From NCBI RefSeq assembly GCF_001998825.1, contig NZ_MLHG01000006.1, positions 1 to 47,174 on the forward strand: a DNA stretch of 47,174 nucleotides, given 5' to 3'. Positions within the stretch are counted from its first letter, which is position 1; every line of letters starts with the position of its first letter. This DNA is from Rodentibacter mrazii (GTDB lineage Bacteria > Pseudomonadota > Gammaproteobacteria > Enterobacterales > Pasteurellaceae). Positions 26,429 to 36,264 of the stretch are shown here, one piece after another. The notes beneath the pieces are model-generated. The model was not told the DNA's origin and made no database searches. It saw only the letters and a program-made list of their open reading frames with translations. The translations under genes were made by a program, and so were the position numbers.

Positions 26429-29400
26429 ATGACAACATCAACGCCGCTTAATCCTGTCGCATTACCTTTAAATCAAGTGAATTTGATCGAGGCCTCAGCC
26501 GGAACGGGGAAAACTTATACCATTGGTTCTCTCTATCTTCGCCTCTTATTACAAGCAGGAGAAAAGAATTTTTCACGCCCGTTAAATGTCGAAGAGATTT
26601 TAGTGGTCACTTTCACGGAAATGGCGACGGAAGAACTAAAGCAAAAAATCCGTGAACGCATCATAGATGCCATTCAAAAATTGTCAGTTTATGCGGAAAC
26701 GCAGTCAGAAAGCGCTTTTAAAGATGATGATTTTCTGACCGCACTTTCTCAGCATATTGATGATCTTCCCCTTGCTATTCAGCGATTAAAATTGGCGGAA
26801 CAAAATATGGATCTTGCGGCAATTTTTACCATTCATGGTTTTTGTCGCCGAATGTTAATGCAGTATGCTTTTTATTCCGGTGTCCATTTCAATTTGGAAT
26901 TAGTAAAAGATCAGTCTGATTTATTGAAGCAATTTGCCAATGAATTTTGGCGTGAACATTTTTACCCACAGTCTTTTGCGGTCGCAAATTTTATTGCACA
27001 AGAGTTGAAATCGCCGGATAGTGTATTCGCACTACTTAAAAATGATATTGGCAAAAATTTCGATGTTGAATTGGAACATCAAGATCTTCTCGTCTTACCT
27101 CTTGAAACGCTTTTAGAAAAAGTGGTGGTGCAACGCAATATCATTGATAAATTGAAACAAACATGGCAAGAAAATGAGGGGGAAATTAAAGATTTCATCG
27201 CACAGGAACTGCAAGATAAGCGATTAAACGGCAATAAATATCGTGCCAATAATCTGCCCGGTTATTACGCACGAGTGGCGACTTGGGTGAAGAATACAAC
27301 AGCACATTCATTGAGTGAAGATATTGTAAAATATTTTACGCAATCAGCAGTGAATGCTAATTCAGCCAGGGACAAAAAGCCAAATTGTTCCACTATTTTA
27401 GAAAAATTGGATCACTTGGTTGAAGAATTTGAACATACGCTTTCCCCAGAATTGCTAAAGAAACTTATTCTCTATCATTACCGGCAAGGCGTTCAACAAA
27501 AACTCCTTGAATATAAACGTAATCATCAAGAAAAGTCTTTTGATGATTTATTACGATTACTTTGTGAAGCCTTACAAAATGAACAGGGCGATCAACTCGC
27601 TGAAATGATCCGTTTTCAATATCCCTTTGCCATGATCGACGAATTTCAGGACACGGATGCACAGCAGTATGAGATTTTTTCCAAAATTTATCGAGAAAAT
27701 CGGCAGAATAATACCGGCTTTATTATGATAGGTGACCCTAAACAGGCGATTTATCGTTTCCGTGGTGCGGATATTTTTACCTATTTAAAGGCTGCCAAGC
27801 AGGCGGATGAGCGTTTTAGTTTAATGAAAAACTATCGTTCCGAGCAACGAATTGTGGAGGGGATAAACAAATTATTTGATTTTCCTAAATCCCCCTTTAT
27901 TTATGACAATATTGAATTTACATCGGTAGGGGCAAAAGCGGATCATCGCCAATTTTATTTAAATGGTGAACAGGAACCGGCTTATCGCTTTTATTTGACG
28001 GAAAAAAATGATGGAAAATTAGATAAAACAGTACTTGCCCAAACTTGTGCGGTTTCAATTCAACATTGGCTAAAAAGTGCGGCTGAAAATCAGGCAGTTT
28101 TTAAGGGGGATGAGGATAGCCAAATTTTACAGGCTGCCAATATTGCCGTTTTGGTGCGTGATAGAAATGAAGCCGCATTAGTGAAAACGGCCTTACAAAA
28201 ATTAGGCATTGCTTCAGTATTCCTTTCTGATCAAAGTAGCGTGTTTGATAGTCGGGTTGCGAAAGAATTGGTACGAGTTTTGAAAGCCTGTTTGAATGTG
28301 ACGGAACGATCTATTTTAAATGCGATTGCTACTGCACTTTTTGGTTTAACGGCGGCAGAAATTCACCAAATTCATCATAACGAACAAGATTGGCAACGAT
28401 GGGCGGATAGTTTTGAGCTATATCAGCAAATTTGGCAACGACAAGGCGTCTTACCCATGTTGCACCATCTTTTACTTGAACAAGGCATCGCCGAACGTTT
28501 ATTGGGTTTACCTACCGGAGAGCGTGATTTAACGGATTTTTTACATCTTGCTGAGATTTTACAGCAAGCCTCTACATTAAATAACAGTGAAGCGGCATTA
28601 CTGAGTTGGTTTGAAAAACAAATTCGTGGAGAGGGCAGACAAGAAGCACAAATTCGTTTAGAAAGCGAACGTCAGTTAGTCAAAATCGTGACGATTCATA
28701 AATCGAAAGGATTGGAATATGATTTAGTTTGGTTACCGTTTTTGGCTGTGCCAAGCCGTGATCTCAATCAATTCGCTAACATGAATCTCTATTACTCAAA
28801 AGATAAAGATCGCGTTTTATGGGATATGGAGAATCGTCATTTAGATGAATTGGCAGAGGAAACTTTTGCAGAAGAGCTACGTTTGCTTTATGTGGCATTA
28901 ACCCGGGCGAAGTATCAAATGGCGTTTGCCTTGCCGGCAGAATTTGATAAAAAATGGAATCCGTTTCTTTATGTACTCAGTCGTGGGGAAATTGGGAAGA
29001 ATTTAGCCCTGTTACAAACTTATTCAAGTAGCTCATTACTTAATGAATTTAAAGTGAATATGTCGAGCATTGTCATTGAACCTGCAGAAAAATTAAATGA
29101 ATTGCCCTCTCTATCCTTTTCTTTACCTCAGAATGAGCTTGCTGTCTCTTCTTTTCACGGTGAGATCGAGCAAAATTGGCATATCACCAGTTTCACAAGC
29201 ATAGAGCAAAAACATCGTTGGAGGAATTATCTGAATGACAGCGTGGTAAAAAAATCCGCTGTTTTTGATGAGGCAAAAGATTACGATACACAGATAATCT
29301 TGCAAAATTCTTCTGAAATATTAACCGCACTTTCCAATGACAATCGGTTGCTCATTGCTGAGTTTCCTCATGGCACGCAAGTGGGAACATTGTTACATCG

Positions 29401-30043
29401 TTATTTAGAAAAAAATGATTTTAATGCACTAACTAATGATGTCGCCCTTGAAAAACTTTGCCAAGAATTGCAGGTGGAAACAGATTTCATCACATTATTA
29501 CAGCAATGGTTTGAGCAAATTGTGCATACTCCCTTGTCGGCATCTCATGGGATCAAATTAATTGATTTGGCAAAATCCGATTATATCAAAGAGATGTCCT
29601 TTTATTTATCCATTCAGGATCATTTTGACGTAGCGGGCTTTAATAAAGCCTTACAATCCTATCATCACTTACCAATTGACATGCTGCAATTTGAAGATAT
29701 CCAAGGCATGATCCGTGGCACCATTGATTTGGTTTTCCGCCATCAAGGCAAGTACTATTTGTTGGATTATAAATCTAATTTTCTTGGTGAAAATTGGGCG
29801 GATTATTCGCCTAACACCTTAGAAAAAGCGATGTTACATCATCACTATGATTGGCAATATTTGCTTTATACTTTGGCATTACACCGTTATTTAAAAACCG
29901 TAGATAACAATTATGACTATGAACGAGATTTCGGTGGCGTATTTTATCTTTTCTTGAGAGGAATGAATGGTGAGCCTCAATCCGGTGTGTTTTTTGATCG
30001 CCCAAGTGTGCAACTCATCAATGAATTAGAGGAGGTGTTTTAA
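26429..30043 (+). CDS. recB: Exodeoxyribonuclease V subunit beta (RecB)
   Basis: 3'-5' helicase and nuclease subunit of RecBCD, which repairs double-strand breaks and degrades foreign linear DNA. The 1204-residue protein has Walker A ASAGTGKT at 22-29, the Walker B block IDEFQDTD, MIGDPKQAIYRFRGADIF, VKIVTIHKSKGLEYDLVWLP and ALTRAKYQM, and the C-terminal nuclease motif with D1113 and K1115 in LLDYKSN. All match active RecB. It overlaps recD in TAATG. recC is not adjacent, as also in H. influenzae. Two uptake signals are inside. Confidence 0.97.
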   Translation: MTTSTPLNPVALPLNQVNLIEASAGTGKTYTIGSLYLRLLLQAGEKNFSRPLNVEEILVVTFTEMATEELKQKIRERIIDAIQKLSVYAETQSESAFKDDDFLTALSQHIDDLPLAIQRLKLAEQNMDLAAIFTIHGFCRRMLMQYAFYSGVHFNLELVKDQSDLLKQFANEFWREHFYPQSFAVANFIAQELKSPDSVFALLKNDIGKNFDVELEHQDLLVLPLETLLEKVVVQRNIIDKLKQTWQENEGEIKDFIAQELQDKRLNGNKYRANNLPGYYARVATWVKNTTAHSLSEDIVKYFTQSAVNANSARDKKPNCSTILEKLDHLVEEFEHTLSPELLKKLILYHYRQGVQQKLLEYKRNHQEKSFDDLLRLLCEALQNEQGDQLAEMIRFQYPFAMIDEFQDTDAQQYEIFSKIYRENRQNNTGFIMIGDPKQAIYRFRGADIFTYLKAAKQADERFSLMKNYRSEQRIVEGINKLFDFPKSPFIYDNIEFTSVGAKADHRQFYLNGEQEPAYRFYLTEKNDGKLDKTVLAQTCAVSIQHWLKSAAENQAVFKGDEDSQILQAANIAVLVRDRNEAALVKTALQKLGIASVFLSDQSSVFDSRVAKELVRVLKACLNVTERSILNAIATALFGLTAAEIHQIHHNEQDWQRWADSFELYQQIWQRQGVLPMLHHLLLEQGIAERLLGLPTGERDLTDFLHLAEILQQASTLNNSEAALLSWFEKQIRGEGRQEAQIRLESERQLVKIVTIHKSKGLEYDLVWLPFLAVPSRDLNQFANMNLYYSKDKDRVLWDMENRHLDELAEETFAEELRLLYVALTRAKYQMAFALPAEFDKKWNPFLYVLSRGEIGKNLALLQTYSSSSLLNEFKVNMSSIVIEPAEKLNELPSLSFSLPQNELAVSSFHGEIEQNWHITSFTSIEQKHRWRNYLNDSVVKKSAVFDEAKDYDTQIILQNSSEILTALSNDNRLLIAEFPHGTQVGTLLHRYLEKNDFNALTNDVALEKLCQELQVETDFITLLQQWFEQIVHTPLSASHGIKLIDLAKSDYIKEMSFYLSIQDHFDVAGFNKALQSYHHLPIDMLQFEDIQGMIRGTIDLVFRHQGKYYLLDYKSNFLGENWADYSPNTLEKAMLHHHYDWQYLLYTLALHRYLKTVDNNYDYERDFGGVFYLFLRGMNGEPQSGVFFDRPSVQLINELEEVF

Positions 30044-31983
30044 TGTTAATGCTCTTACAAACATTGAATGAACAAAATATTATCAGTTTAGGCGATTATT
30101 ATTTTGCCAAACTGATTGCAGATAAACAGCCGGAAGATCTTCCTGAACCCACTAAAAATTTAGCGGTTTTACTGGCAGCACTTTGTAGTTGGCACTATGC
30201 ACAAGGTAATACTTGCGTTGAATTGGATAAAGCATCAGAACGGAATTTATTCGGTTTGGGCTATCGTGCCACAGAGCAGGATTATTTAACTGAAATTCAA
30301 CAAAAAATAGACTTTTTACCTGTGGCACAATGGCAATCTCATTTACGAGGACATCTAGCATTTACGCAAGATCCGATTTCACACATTGCTCCGATGGTTT
30401 TTCAATTTAATGTACTGTATTTTTATCGTATCTGGCAAGATGAATACCGTGTAGTGCAATATATTAAAAACACCTTAAAAAATCACCGCACTTTGGCTTT
30501 TTCTCCTGATGAAATTCGAGAAAAATTAGCGTTATATTTTCCTCAAAAATCGGTAGAGATTGATTGGCAAAAAGTGGCGGTGGCAACGGCGATTAAAAGT
30601 CCATTCACGGTGATTACCGGCGGACCGGGCACCGGAAAAACCACCACCGTGACAAGGCTGTTATTAGTTTTGCAAGAATTATACGAACATCAATTACACA
30701 TCAAACTCGTTGCGCCGACGGGCAAAGCAGCTTCAAGGTTGGAAGAATCCCTCCAAAATGCTTTAGGATTTTTACAACAATCTATGGGATTATCCGAAGC
30801 ATTGGTACAATCCATTCCGCAAAAAGCCGAAACATTACACCGTTTGCTTGGGGTGAATGCCTTTAACGATCATTGTCATCACAATGAAAGAAACCCATTA
30901 CAACTTGATGTTTTGGTGGTGGATGAAACCTCGATGATCGATCTCCCTCTGATGGCAAAATTGATCAATGCCCTCAAACCGGAAACCCGCTTGATTTTAT
31001 TAGGCGATCAAGCACAACTTGCTTCTGTGGAGGCTGGGGCGGTGTTAGGCGAACTGGCACAATGGGTAGAAGAGCCTTATAGCGAGGAACAAGCGAATTA
31101 TTTACGCCAAACCACAGGGTATAATGTGCCAAATGCCACAATCACGAATCCAATGCGTGATAGTTTATGTCATCTCACCTTTAGTCGCCGTTTTGATAAA
31201 GATTCCGGCATTGGTAAACTTGCCGAGCAAATCCAATGTGGCAATGGGGAAGAAAGCCTTAAGCTATTTTCATCTTTTCCTCAGGAATTATATTTTAATT
31301 CGTTTAATGCACAACAAACTGAAGCCGATTGGGTTCAACAAGTAGTGCAAAGTGCGGTTGAAAATTATCGTCTTTATTTAACGGAATTGCGGGAATTACA
31401 AAGGCAGGGCGTGGATTTCAATCAATTGAATGAAGAAGGTAAAACCTATGCGGAGGTGATTCAAGCCCGTTTTAATTCAATCCGATTTTTGACCGCACTT
31501 CGTAGCAGTCCGTTAGGTGTGGAAAATCTGAATAAAGAAATCGCTTTAGCATTGCGTCGAGAGCATTTGCTTTGGTTTAGAAATGAGCAAGATTGGTATC
31601 TTGGCAAACCGATTATGATCACGGAAAACGATCATAATGTGCGTTTATACAACGGGGATATTGGCTTGTGTTTGACAAATGGAAAAGTGTGGTTTGGCAA
31701 TCGTGAAGTGCTAACCAGCCGTATCCCTGCTCATGAGTCGGCATTTATTATGACAATTCATAAATCGCAAGGCTCGGAATTTGATCACACGCTAATGGTG
31801 CTACCGACAGAGCCTAATCCTGTGCTTTCCCGTGAATTGGTGTTTACCGGGGTGACCCGTGCAAAAAAATCACTCAGCGTTTTTGCCGATGAAAAAATCT
31901 GGAAAATGGCAGTACGACAAACGGTAAAACGGCAGAGTGGGTTAGGTAAATTATTAGAAAATTTCACTCAAATAGGAGACTAA
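30043..31983 (+). CDS. recD: Exodeoxyribonuclease V subunit alpha (RecD)
   Basis: 5'-3' helicase subunit of RecBCD. The 646-residue protein has Walker A GGPGTGKTT with K199, the Walker B block VVDETSMIDLPLM, GDQAQLASVEAGAVLGE and the C-terminal MTIHKSQGSEFDHTLMVLP. The ATG shares its A with the recB stop, so the two subunits are translationally coupled. Three uptake signals lie in it at 30485-30493, 31350-31358 and 31492-31500. Length is close to that of relatives. Confidence 0.97.
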   Translation: MLMLLQTLNEQNIISLGDYYFAKLIADKQPEDLPEPTKNLAVLLAALCSWHYAQGNTCVELDKASERNLFGLGYRATEQDYLTEIQQKIDFLPVAQWQSHLRGHLAFTQDPISHIAPMVFQFNVLYFYRIWQDEYRVVQYIKNTLKNHRTLAFSPDEIREKLALYFPQKSVEIDWQKVAVATAIKSPFTVITGGPGTGKTTTVTRLLLVLQELYEHQLHIKLVAPTGKAASRLEESLQNALGFLQQSMGLSEALVQSIPQKAETLHRLLGVNAFNDHCHHNERNPLQLDVLVVDETSMIDLPLMAKLINALKPETRLILLGDQAQLASVEAGAVLGELAQWVEEPYSEEQANYLRQTTGYNVPNATITNPMRDSLCHLTFSRRFDKDSGIGKLAEQIQCGNGEESLKLFSSFPQELYFNSFNAQQTEADWVQQVVQSAVENYRLYLTELRELQRQGVDFNQLNEEGKTYAEVIQARFNSIRFLTALRSSPLGVENLNKEIALALRREHLLWFRNEQDWYLGKPIMITENDHNVRLYNGDIGLCLTNGKVWFGNREVLTSRIPAHESAFIMTIHKSQGSEFDHTLMVLPTEPNPVLSRELVFTGVTRAKKSLSVFADEKIWKMAVRQTVKRQSGLGKLLENFTQIGD

Positions 31984-31984
31984 T

Positions 31985-32632
31985 ATGAAATTATATGCTT
32001 ATGATCATTGTCCGTTTTGTGTGCGTGCAAGAATGATCTTTGGATTAAAAAATCTGCCTTTTGAACTTGTTATTCTCGCCAATGATGACGAAACAACACC
32101 GATTGGTTTGGTGGGTAAAAAAGTGGTGCCGATTTTAATTAAAGAAGATGGCACGGCAATGCCGGAAAGTTTGGATATTGTCCGTTATGTGGATGAGCAT
32201 TTCGGTAGAAAAATACTTTCTGAGCAACTTCGTCCTGAAGTTGAGGAATGGGTAAAAACGGTCGGTCGTTACTATAATCATTTGCTCATTCCACGTTTTG
32301 CTAAAATGGATCTAGCGGAATTTAAAACCCAAAGTGCGGTGGATTATTTCACTAAAAAGAAAACCGAATCAATCGGGGATTTTCAGCAAAATTTAGATGA
32401 AACAGCAAACTATCTTCTGCGCTTACATCAAGATCTGGAAAAGCTTGTGCCTCTGATTAAATCCCCTTCAGCGTTGAATGATGGGCTTTCTTTGGAAGAT
32501 ATTGTTGTTTTCCCAATGTTACGTAATTTAACGTGTGTACGTGATATTCAATTCCCACCGGAAGTGGCGGCATATTTAGAGAAAATGTCCGAACAGAGTG
32601 GGGTGGAGTTGTATTTTGATAAGGCGATTTAA
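31985..32632 (+). CDS. grxB: Glutaredoxin 2
   Basis: GST-like glutaredoxin of 215 residues that reduces disulfides and mixed glutathione disulfides. The active site C9-P-F-C12 is in the N-terminal thioredoxin-like domain (MKLYAYDHCPFCVRARMIFG), with VPILIKEDG and PESLDIVRYVDE for glutathione binding, then a helical C-terminal domain. The start lies one base after the recD stop, preceded by GGAG at 31975-31978, so it is in the recBD transcript. I recall the same order in H. influenzae. Confidence 0.94.
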   Translation: MKLYAYDHCPFCVRARMIFGLKNLPFELVILANDDETTPIGLVGKKVVPILIKEDGTAMPESLDIVRYVDEHFGRKILSEQLRPEVEEWVKTVGRYYNHLLIPRFAKMDLAEFKTQSAVDYFTKKKTESIGDFQQNLDETANYLLRLHQDLEKLVPLIKSPSALNDGLSLEDIVVFPMLRNLTCVRDIQFPPEVAAYLEKMSEQSGVELYFDKAI

Positions 32633-32639
32633 TCACAAA

Positions 32640-32667
32640 AAAACCTGCCAACCGGCAGGTTTTCTTT
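32640..32667. terminator. Terminator between convergent grxB and dps
   Basis: AAAACCTGCC (32640-32649), loop AACC, GGCAGGTTTT (32654-32663), followed by CTTTTT. On the other strand the stem is followed by TTTTTTGTG, so it can serve both genes. Confidence 0.85.
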
Positions 32668-32680
32668 TTATTAGATTGAA

Positions 32681-33163
32681 TTACGCATGGCAAGTTTGGC
32701 AAGCGGCTTTGAACATCCATACCAATTTTTCTTGCTCTTTGATGTAGTCGCTCATTTGAGAAGCGGTACCTTCATCATCGGCATCGCCGGCAAGAGCGAG
32801 GATTTCACGTTGTTGATCAAGCAATACTTTTAAGCCTGATAATGTACCAGATAAACAGTCTTGCGCATTGCTTACCGCAATGTCTTCTTGAATACGAGAA
32901 ACTTTTAAGTATTGGCTATAAGCGTTGTTTGGTGTGTGACCTAAAGTGAGAATACGTTCTGCGAGTTCATCAATTTTAGTGATTAAATCTGTATAAATTT
33001 CTTCAAATTTTGCATGTAATTCAAAGAAGTTTACACCTTTAATATTCCAGTGATAACCACGCACGTTGGTGTAGAAAATTTGATAAGTGGCAAGTAAATC
33101 ATTTAATTTGTTTGCTAATTCTGCGGATTGTTCTTTATCTAAGCCGATAGATGTTTTTGACAT
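32681..33163 (-). CDS. dps: Dps family DNA-binding / ferritin-like stress protein
   Basis: Forms a dodecamer that stores iron and uses hydrogen peroxide to oxidise Fe(II), protecting DNA. The 160-residue protein has the ferroxidase ligand block FYTNVRGYHWNIKGVNFFEL followed by HAKFEEIYTD. I place the start at 33163 (MSKTSIGLDKEQ), with AGAGGA on the minus strand at 33169-33174; an upstream in-frame ATG at 33211 adds an extension unlike Dps. The tail ends ACQTCHA and has little of the lysine-rich tail that binds DNA in E. coli, so DNA binding is uncertain. Confidence 0.93.
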   Translation of the reverse strand: MSKTSIGLDKEQSAELANKLNDLLATYQIFYTNVRGYHWNIKGVNFFELHAKFEEIYTDLITKIDELAERILTLGHTPNNAYSQYLKVSRIQEDIAVSNAQDCLSGTLSGLKVLLDQQREILALAGDADDEGTASQMSDYIKEQEKLVWMFKAACQTCHA

Positions 33164-33352
33164 AATGTTTTCCTCTACATTGTTGATAAACTTTTTACAG
33201 ACAGAAGCCATCTCGCTTCAAGTGTGGCTATTATACATAATAAAAGTAGGGAATAAAGCCACTTTGTTAGATAGAATTGATAGATTATTTGTATCAATTC
33301 TATGTTTTTAAAAAGATTTAACGATTGATTAACAAAATGCCTTTATAACTTC

Positions 33353-33416
33353 AATTGTGATCTTTTTCACAGATTTTATAAATAGTCGATTGATCCGTTG
33401 AGTTTTGATCTACAAT
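33353..33416 (+). promoter_or_regulatory. CRP-dependent promoter of cdd
   Basis: TGTGA at 33356-33360, six bases, TCACA at 33367-33371: a perfect CRP half-site pair. TACAAT at 33411-33416 is a good -10, with no clear -35, giving a start near 33423 and placing CRP at about -60, the class I position. cdd is CRP-controlled in E. coli. The rest of the 293-base gap between dps and cdd holds an uptake signal at 33417-33425, overlapping the start region, and no gene. Confidence 0.8.
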
Positions 33417-33456
33417 AAGTGCGGTTAAATTTTAAGATATTTTTTAAGGAGAGAAT

Positions 33457-34335
33457 ATGCAAGAGTTAATTAAACACGCATTGCCACGGGATATACCATT
33501 GAATCAGGCTATTGTCCAAGAATTGGAAGCAGGGAACTGGGGCGGCTTTTTGGCAGCTCAACAAGTGGCGCGGCTTTGTTTGGATTTTACATTAGAGCCT
33601 TGGCAATTAGCCATACATCTACTTCCTATCGCCGCTTGTTATAGTCATACCGCTGTTTCTCATTTTAATGTCGGTGCGGTGGCAATTGGTCAAAAGGGTG
33701 ATTTCTATTTTGGAGCGAATCAAGAATTTGCGAATGTAGAAATTCAGCAAACCATTCATGCCGAACAAAGTGCGATTAGCCATGCGTGGTTGCGCGGTGA
33801 AACACAAATTGCTCATGTGGTTGTTAATTACACGCCTTGTGGACATTGCCGCCAATTTATGAATGAATTGCAAGGCGCTGAAGAATTGCAGATTCATCTT
33901 CCCCATCGTTTAAATAGCCCATTACATCATTATCTACCGGATTCTTTTGGTCCAAAAGATCTTGATATTACGGCTCATTTATTAGCAAAAGAAGAGCATC
34001 ATTTGATTGCCGATCATTCTGATGAATTGATTAATCAAGCGATCTTAGCGGCGAACCAATCCCATTGCCCTTATTCCGAAAGTCCACATGGCATAGCGAT
34101 GTTGTTTAAAAATGGGGAAATTATTACTGGGCGATATGCGGAAAATGCAGCCTTTAATCCAAGTTTACCCGCATTACAAACCGCATTGAATTTTGCCTAT
34201 TTGAATGACAAAACATTAACAGATATTCAGCGGATTGTGATGGTGGAAAAACCGGTAAAATTGAGCCATAAATCAATGGCAGAAAAACTTTTACAGGCAT
34301 TGAGTCTGCCTGTTTTAGAATATGTAGAGGTATAA
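33457..34335 (+). CDS. cdd: Cytidine deaminase (homodimeric type)
   Basis: Deaminates cytidine and deoxycytidine to the uridines for pyrimidine salvage. The 292-residue protein is the two-domain E. coli form: active domain with zinc ligands H101, C128, C131 and catalytic E103 (TIHAEQSA and TPCGHCRQ), then an inactive second copy of the fold around [13 protein letters not shown]. The ATG has AAGGAGAG at 33447-33454. The upstream CRP site ties it to cAMP control. Confidence 0.96.
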   Translation: MQELIKHALPRDIPLNQAIVQELEAGNWGGFLAAQQVARLCLDFTLEPWQLAIHLLPIAACYSHTAVSHFNVGAVAIGQKGDFYFGANQEFANVEIQQTIHAEQSAISHAWLRGETQIAHVVVNYTPCGHCRQFMNELQGAEELQIHLPHRLNSPLHHYLPDSFGPKDLDITAHLLAKEEHHLIADHSDELINQAILAANQSHCPYSESPHGIAMLFKNGEIITGRYAENAAFNPSLPALQTALNFAYLNDKTLTDIQRIVMVEKPVKLSHKSMAEKLLQALSLPVLEYVEV

Positions 34336-34341
34336 AAAATA

Positions 34342-34366
34342 GGGCAGAATAATCTGCCCATTTTAT
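34342..34366. terminator. Terminator between convergent cdd and ureH
   Basis: GGGCAGA (34342-34348), loop ATAA, TCTGCCC (34353-34359), followed on the plus strand by ATTTTAT; on the minus strand the stem is followed by TATTTTTTA. It should work best for the urease operon. Confidence 0.78.
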
Positions 34367-34375
34367 ATGCTTTTT

Positions 34376-35182
34376 TTAGAAAAATTTGGCAAGATTTTGA
34401 AAAAGCACTTGAATTTGCTCGGCACGATGTCCGAGTACACGTACCATTATTCCACCACTGTTCAAAAGGGAAGCACCAACCAGCATGTTTTTTTCCTCCG
34501 TAATATGCGTGTGAATAGTTTGTAAAATTGCCTTTAATTCGACCGCACTTTTACCTAGGTTTAGATAAATTAATGATCCTTGGTGAGAATAGTTTTCCAT
34601 TTGGCTCAATGCGGTGAGATTCGTTGATGAAGGCCGCCATTGAATACAATCCGACACAAGCGGACGTTTTTGACCATTATTTTGTAATGCATAAATTTTC
34701 AAATGGGATGAAAATTGGCGGAAAGCAAAACGTTCATCATTTAACACACGCCCAATGGCGATAATCTCACCGTAAATCAGCTCGCTGTTTGGCTGCATTT
34801 CAATGAGGGTTTTCTGTTTAAATGCAGCATCTTTATGGAGCACCAATGGATGTGGCAAATAGAATAAACGGCTTCCTTCTGCCAAATTAATTTGTGTGAT
34901 TTGTTCGGCGCTTTCGTTTTCATTCATGGCTTGCACACGGGTGAATGCCTGAGTATGAAGTGAAAGTGCGGTCGATTTTGCCAGTGAAATTTGGATATCC
35001 AACAGATCGCCAGCCAGCACACCGGGTGAGGAGGACATTTGCATAGCATTCAATCCCAGCTGCCAAATGTCTGAATAATGAGGCAAAACCATCACTTTAA
35101 AGGGGGGCGTGGCAAAATATTCGGCAAGTTGGGTTTTGCCGTTTTGGGCGAGTTTGGTGGAAAGTTTGAGTTTACTGTTCAT
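34376..35182 (-). CDS. ureH: Urease accessory protein UreH (UreD)
   Basis: A 268-residue scaffold protein that holds apo-urease while UreF, UreG and UreE load nickel; called UreD in Klebsiella and UreH in Haemophilus. Family features seen are KTQLAEYFATPPFKVMVLP near the start, GVLAGDLLDIQISLAKSTAL and LHTQAFTRV, then LFYLPHPLVLHKDAAF. It is the last gene of the operon, 260 bases beyond ureG with repeat DNA between. Uptake signals lie at 34542-34550 and 34964-34972. Confidence 0.93.
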   Translation of the reverse strand: MNSKLKLSTKLAQNGKTQLAEYFATPPFKVMVLPHYSDIWQLGLNAMQMSSSPGVLAGDLLDIQISLAKSTALSLHTQAFTRVQAMNENESAEQITQINLAEGSRLFYLPHPLVLHKDAAFKQKTLIEMQPNSELIYGEIIAIGRVLNDERFAFRQFSSHLKIYALQNNGQKRPLVSDCIQWRPSSTNLTALSQMENYSHQGSLIYLNLGKSAVELKAILQTIHTHITEEKNMLVGASLLNSGGIMVRVLGHRAEQIQVLFQNLAKFF

Positions 35183-35198
35183 TGTTTAAGTCTTAAGC

Positions 35199-35303
35199 CT
35201 TTCTCTTTTAAAAGGGCTAGGGGGGAGATTTTACCATTCTCCTCTCTCTCCTAAAATCCTATGGATTTTCTCTCCCCCTCTCCCGTAAACGAGTGAGGGG
35301 ATT
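35199..35303. repeat. CT/GA-rich palindromic intergenic repeat, ureG-ureH gap, first part
   Basis: The stretch has alternating pyrimidine-rich blocks such as CTCCTCTCTCTCC and CTCTCCCCCTCTCCC, an ATCCTATGGAT core at 35257-35267, and a hairpin CCCCTC/GAGGGG at 35275-35300 ending GAGGGGATTAT. The same layout occurs in the ureF-ureG gap. No coding content is seen. It probably belongs to a family of small dispersed repeats; mobility is not shown. Confidence 0.6.
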
Positions 35304-35400
35304 ATCACGAAATAAATGAATTCGGGTTTGGGCGATGGCAACATAATATTGAATTTAATCTTGATATTAAATTGCTTATGAGCTAGATTCTTTTCTGCCA

Positions 35401-35447
35401 AATCTCCCTTGTCCCTCTTTGCTAAAGAGGGGGGATTATTTTTTATC
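35401..35447. repeat. Hairpin repeat next to the ureG stop
   Basis: AATCTCCC, then CCCTCTTT, loop GCT, AAAGAGGG, then GGGATT form a two-part stem over 35401-35436, followed by ATTTTTTA on the plus strand. The ending GGGGATTA resembles the other urease gap repeats. As the T run follows on the plus strand and the urease genes are on the minus strand, it is not an obvious terminator of ureG. Confidence 0.6.
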
Positions 35448-36078
35448 TCACCAATGCTTTGGGTTCTTCAACATCTTTCAATAAGGCATATTTCTCAATC
35501 CAGCCAATTACTCCCTCTAAATTTTCTTTTTTCATTAGATTGGTGAAAATAAACGGCTGACCGTTACGCATACGACGGGCATCACGTTCCATTATGCTTA
35601 AATCTGCCCCCACAAAAGGCGCAAGGTCGGTTTTATTAATCACCAATAAATCCGAACGGGTGATACCCGGTCCGCCTTTACGTGGAATTTTTTCGCCTTG
35701 TGCTACGTCAATAACGAAAATCGTCACATCCGCTAAGTCCGGGCTAAAGGTTGCAGAAAGATTATCGCCGCCCGATTCGATAAAGACGATTTCCACATCA
35801 GGAAAACGAGCGACCATTTCATCGACTGCCTCTAGGTTCATTGAGGCATCTTCACGGATTGCGGTATGAGGACAGCCACCGGTTTCTACGCCCATAATAC
35901 GCTCAGGCGGAAGCAGACTGTTTTTCGTTAAAAATTCCGCATCTTCTTGGGTGTAAATATCATTGGTGATCACCGCCACACTGTATTTGTCGGCGATTTC
36001 ACGAGTGAGCTTTTCAATTAATGCGGTTTTACCCGCCCCAACAGGACCGGCTACACCGATTTTAATGTAATTACGCAT
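35443..36078 (-). CDS. ureG: Urease accessory GTPase UreG
   Basis: SIMIBI-class GTPase that delivers nickel to urease. The 211-residue protein has the P-loop GPVGAGKT at 11-18 and the nickel-binding C69-P-H71 in [14 protein letters not shown], followed by [16 protein letters not shown] and NKTDL for guanine recognition. All key residues are present. It is separated from ureF by 186 bases of repeat DNA, and from ureH by 260 bases. Confidence 0.96.
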   Translation of the reverse strand: MRNYIKIGVAGPVGAGKTALIEKLTREIADKYSVAVITNDIYTQEDAEFLTKNSLLPPERIMGVETGGCPHTAIREDASMNLEAVDEMVARFPDVEIVFIESGGDNLSATFSPDLADVTIFVIDVAQGEKIPRKGGPGITRSDLLVINKTDLAPFVGADLSIMERDARRMRNGQPFIFTNLMKKENLEGVIGWIEKYALLKDVEEPKALVR

Positions 36079-36099
36079 TTTATTTCCTTTTTCTAATTA

Positions 36100-36258
36100 T
36101 TCCCCTCTCCCATTTATGGCAGAAGAGGGAGAAATCCAAAGTATTTCGGATGGGGAGAGAATTGTAAAATCTTTATAAAAAATAACCGAACTTCCCCTCT
36201 TTACTTACGAAAATTGCCGAACTCAATTTCTGTCTCTCTCCCCAAGCGGGAGAGAGGA
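36100..36258. repeat. CT/GA-rich palindromic intergenic repeats, ureF-ureG gap
   Basis: CCCCTCTCCC at 36102-36111 faces AGAGGGAGA at 36124-36132, then ATCC..GGAT at 36134-36151, GGGGAGAGAATT, and a hairpin CTCTCTCCC/CGGGAGAGAG around 36234-36256. On the minus strand the blocks read like the copy in the ureG-ureH gap. No coding content is visible. These may be decayed copies of one repeat family. Confidence 0.6.
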
Positions 36259-36264
36259 TAATTT

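Noticed and set aside
22500-28082. Extra uptake signals at about 22503 and 28076
   Set aside because: They match only eight of nine bases (CAGTGCGGT-like and AAGTGCGGC), so they are left out of the count.
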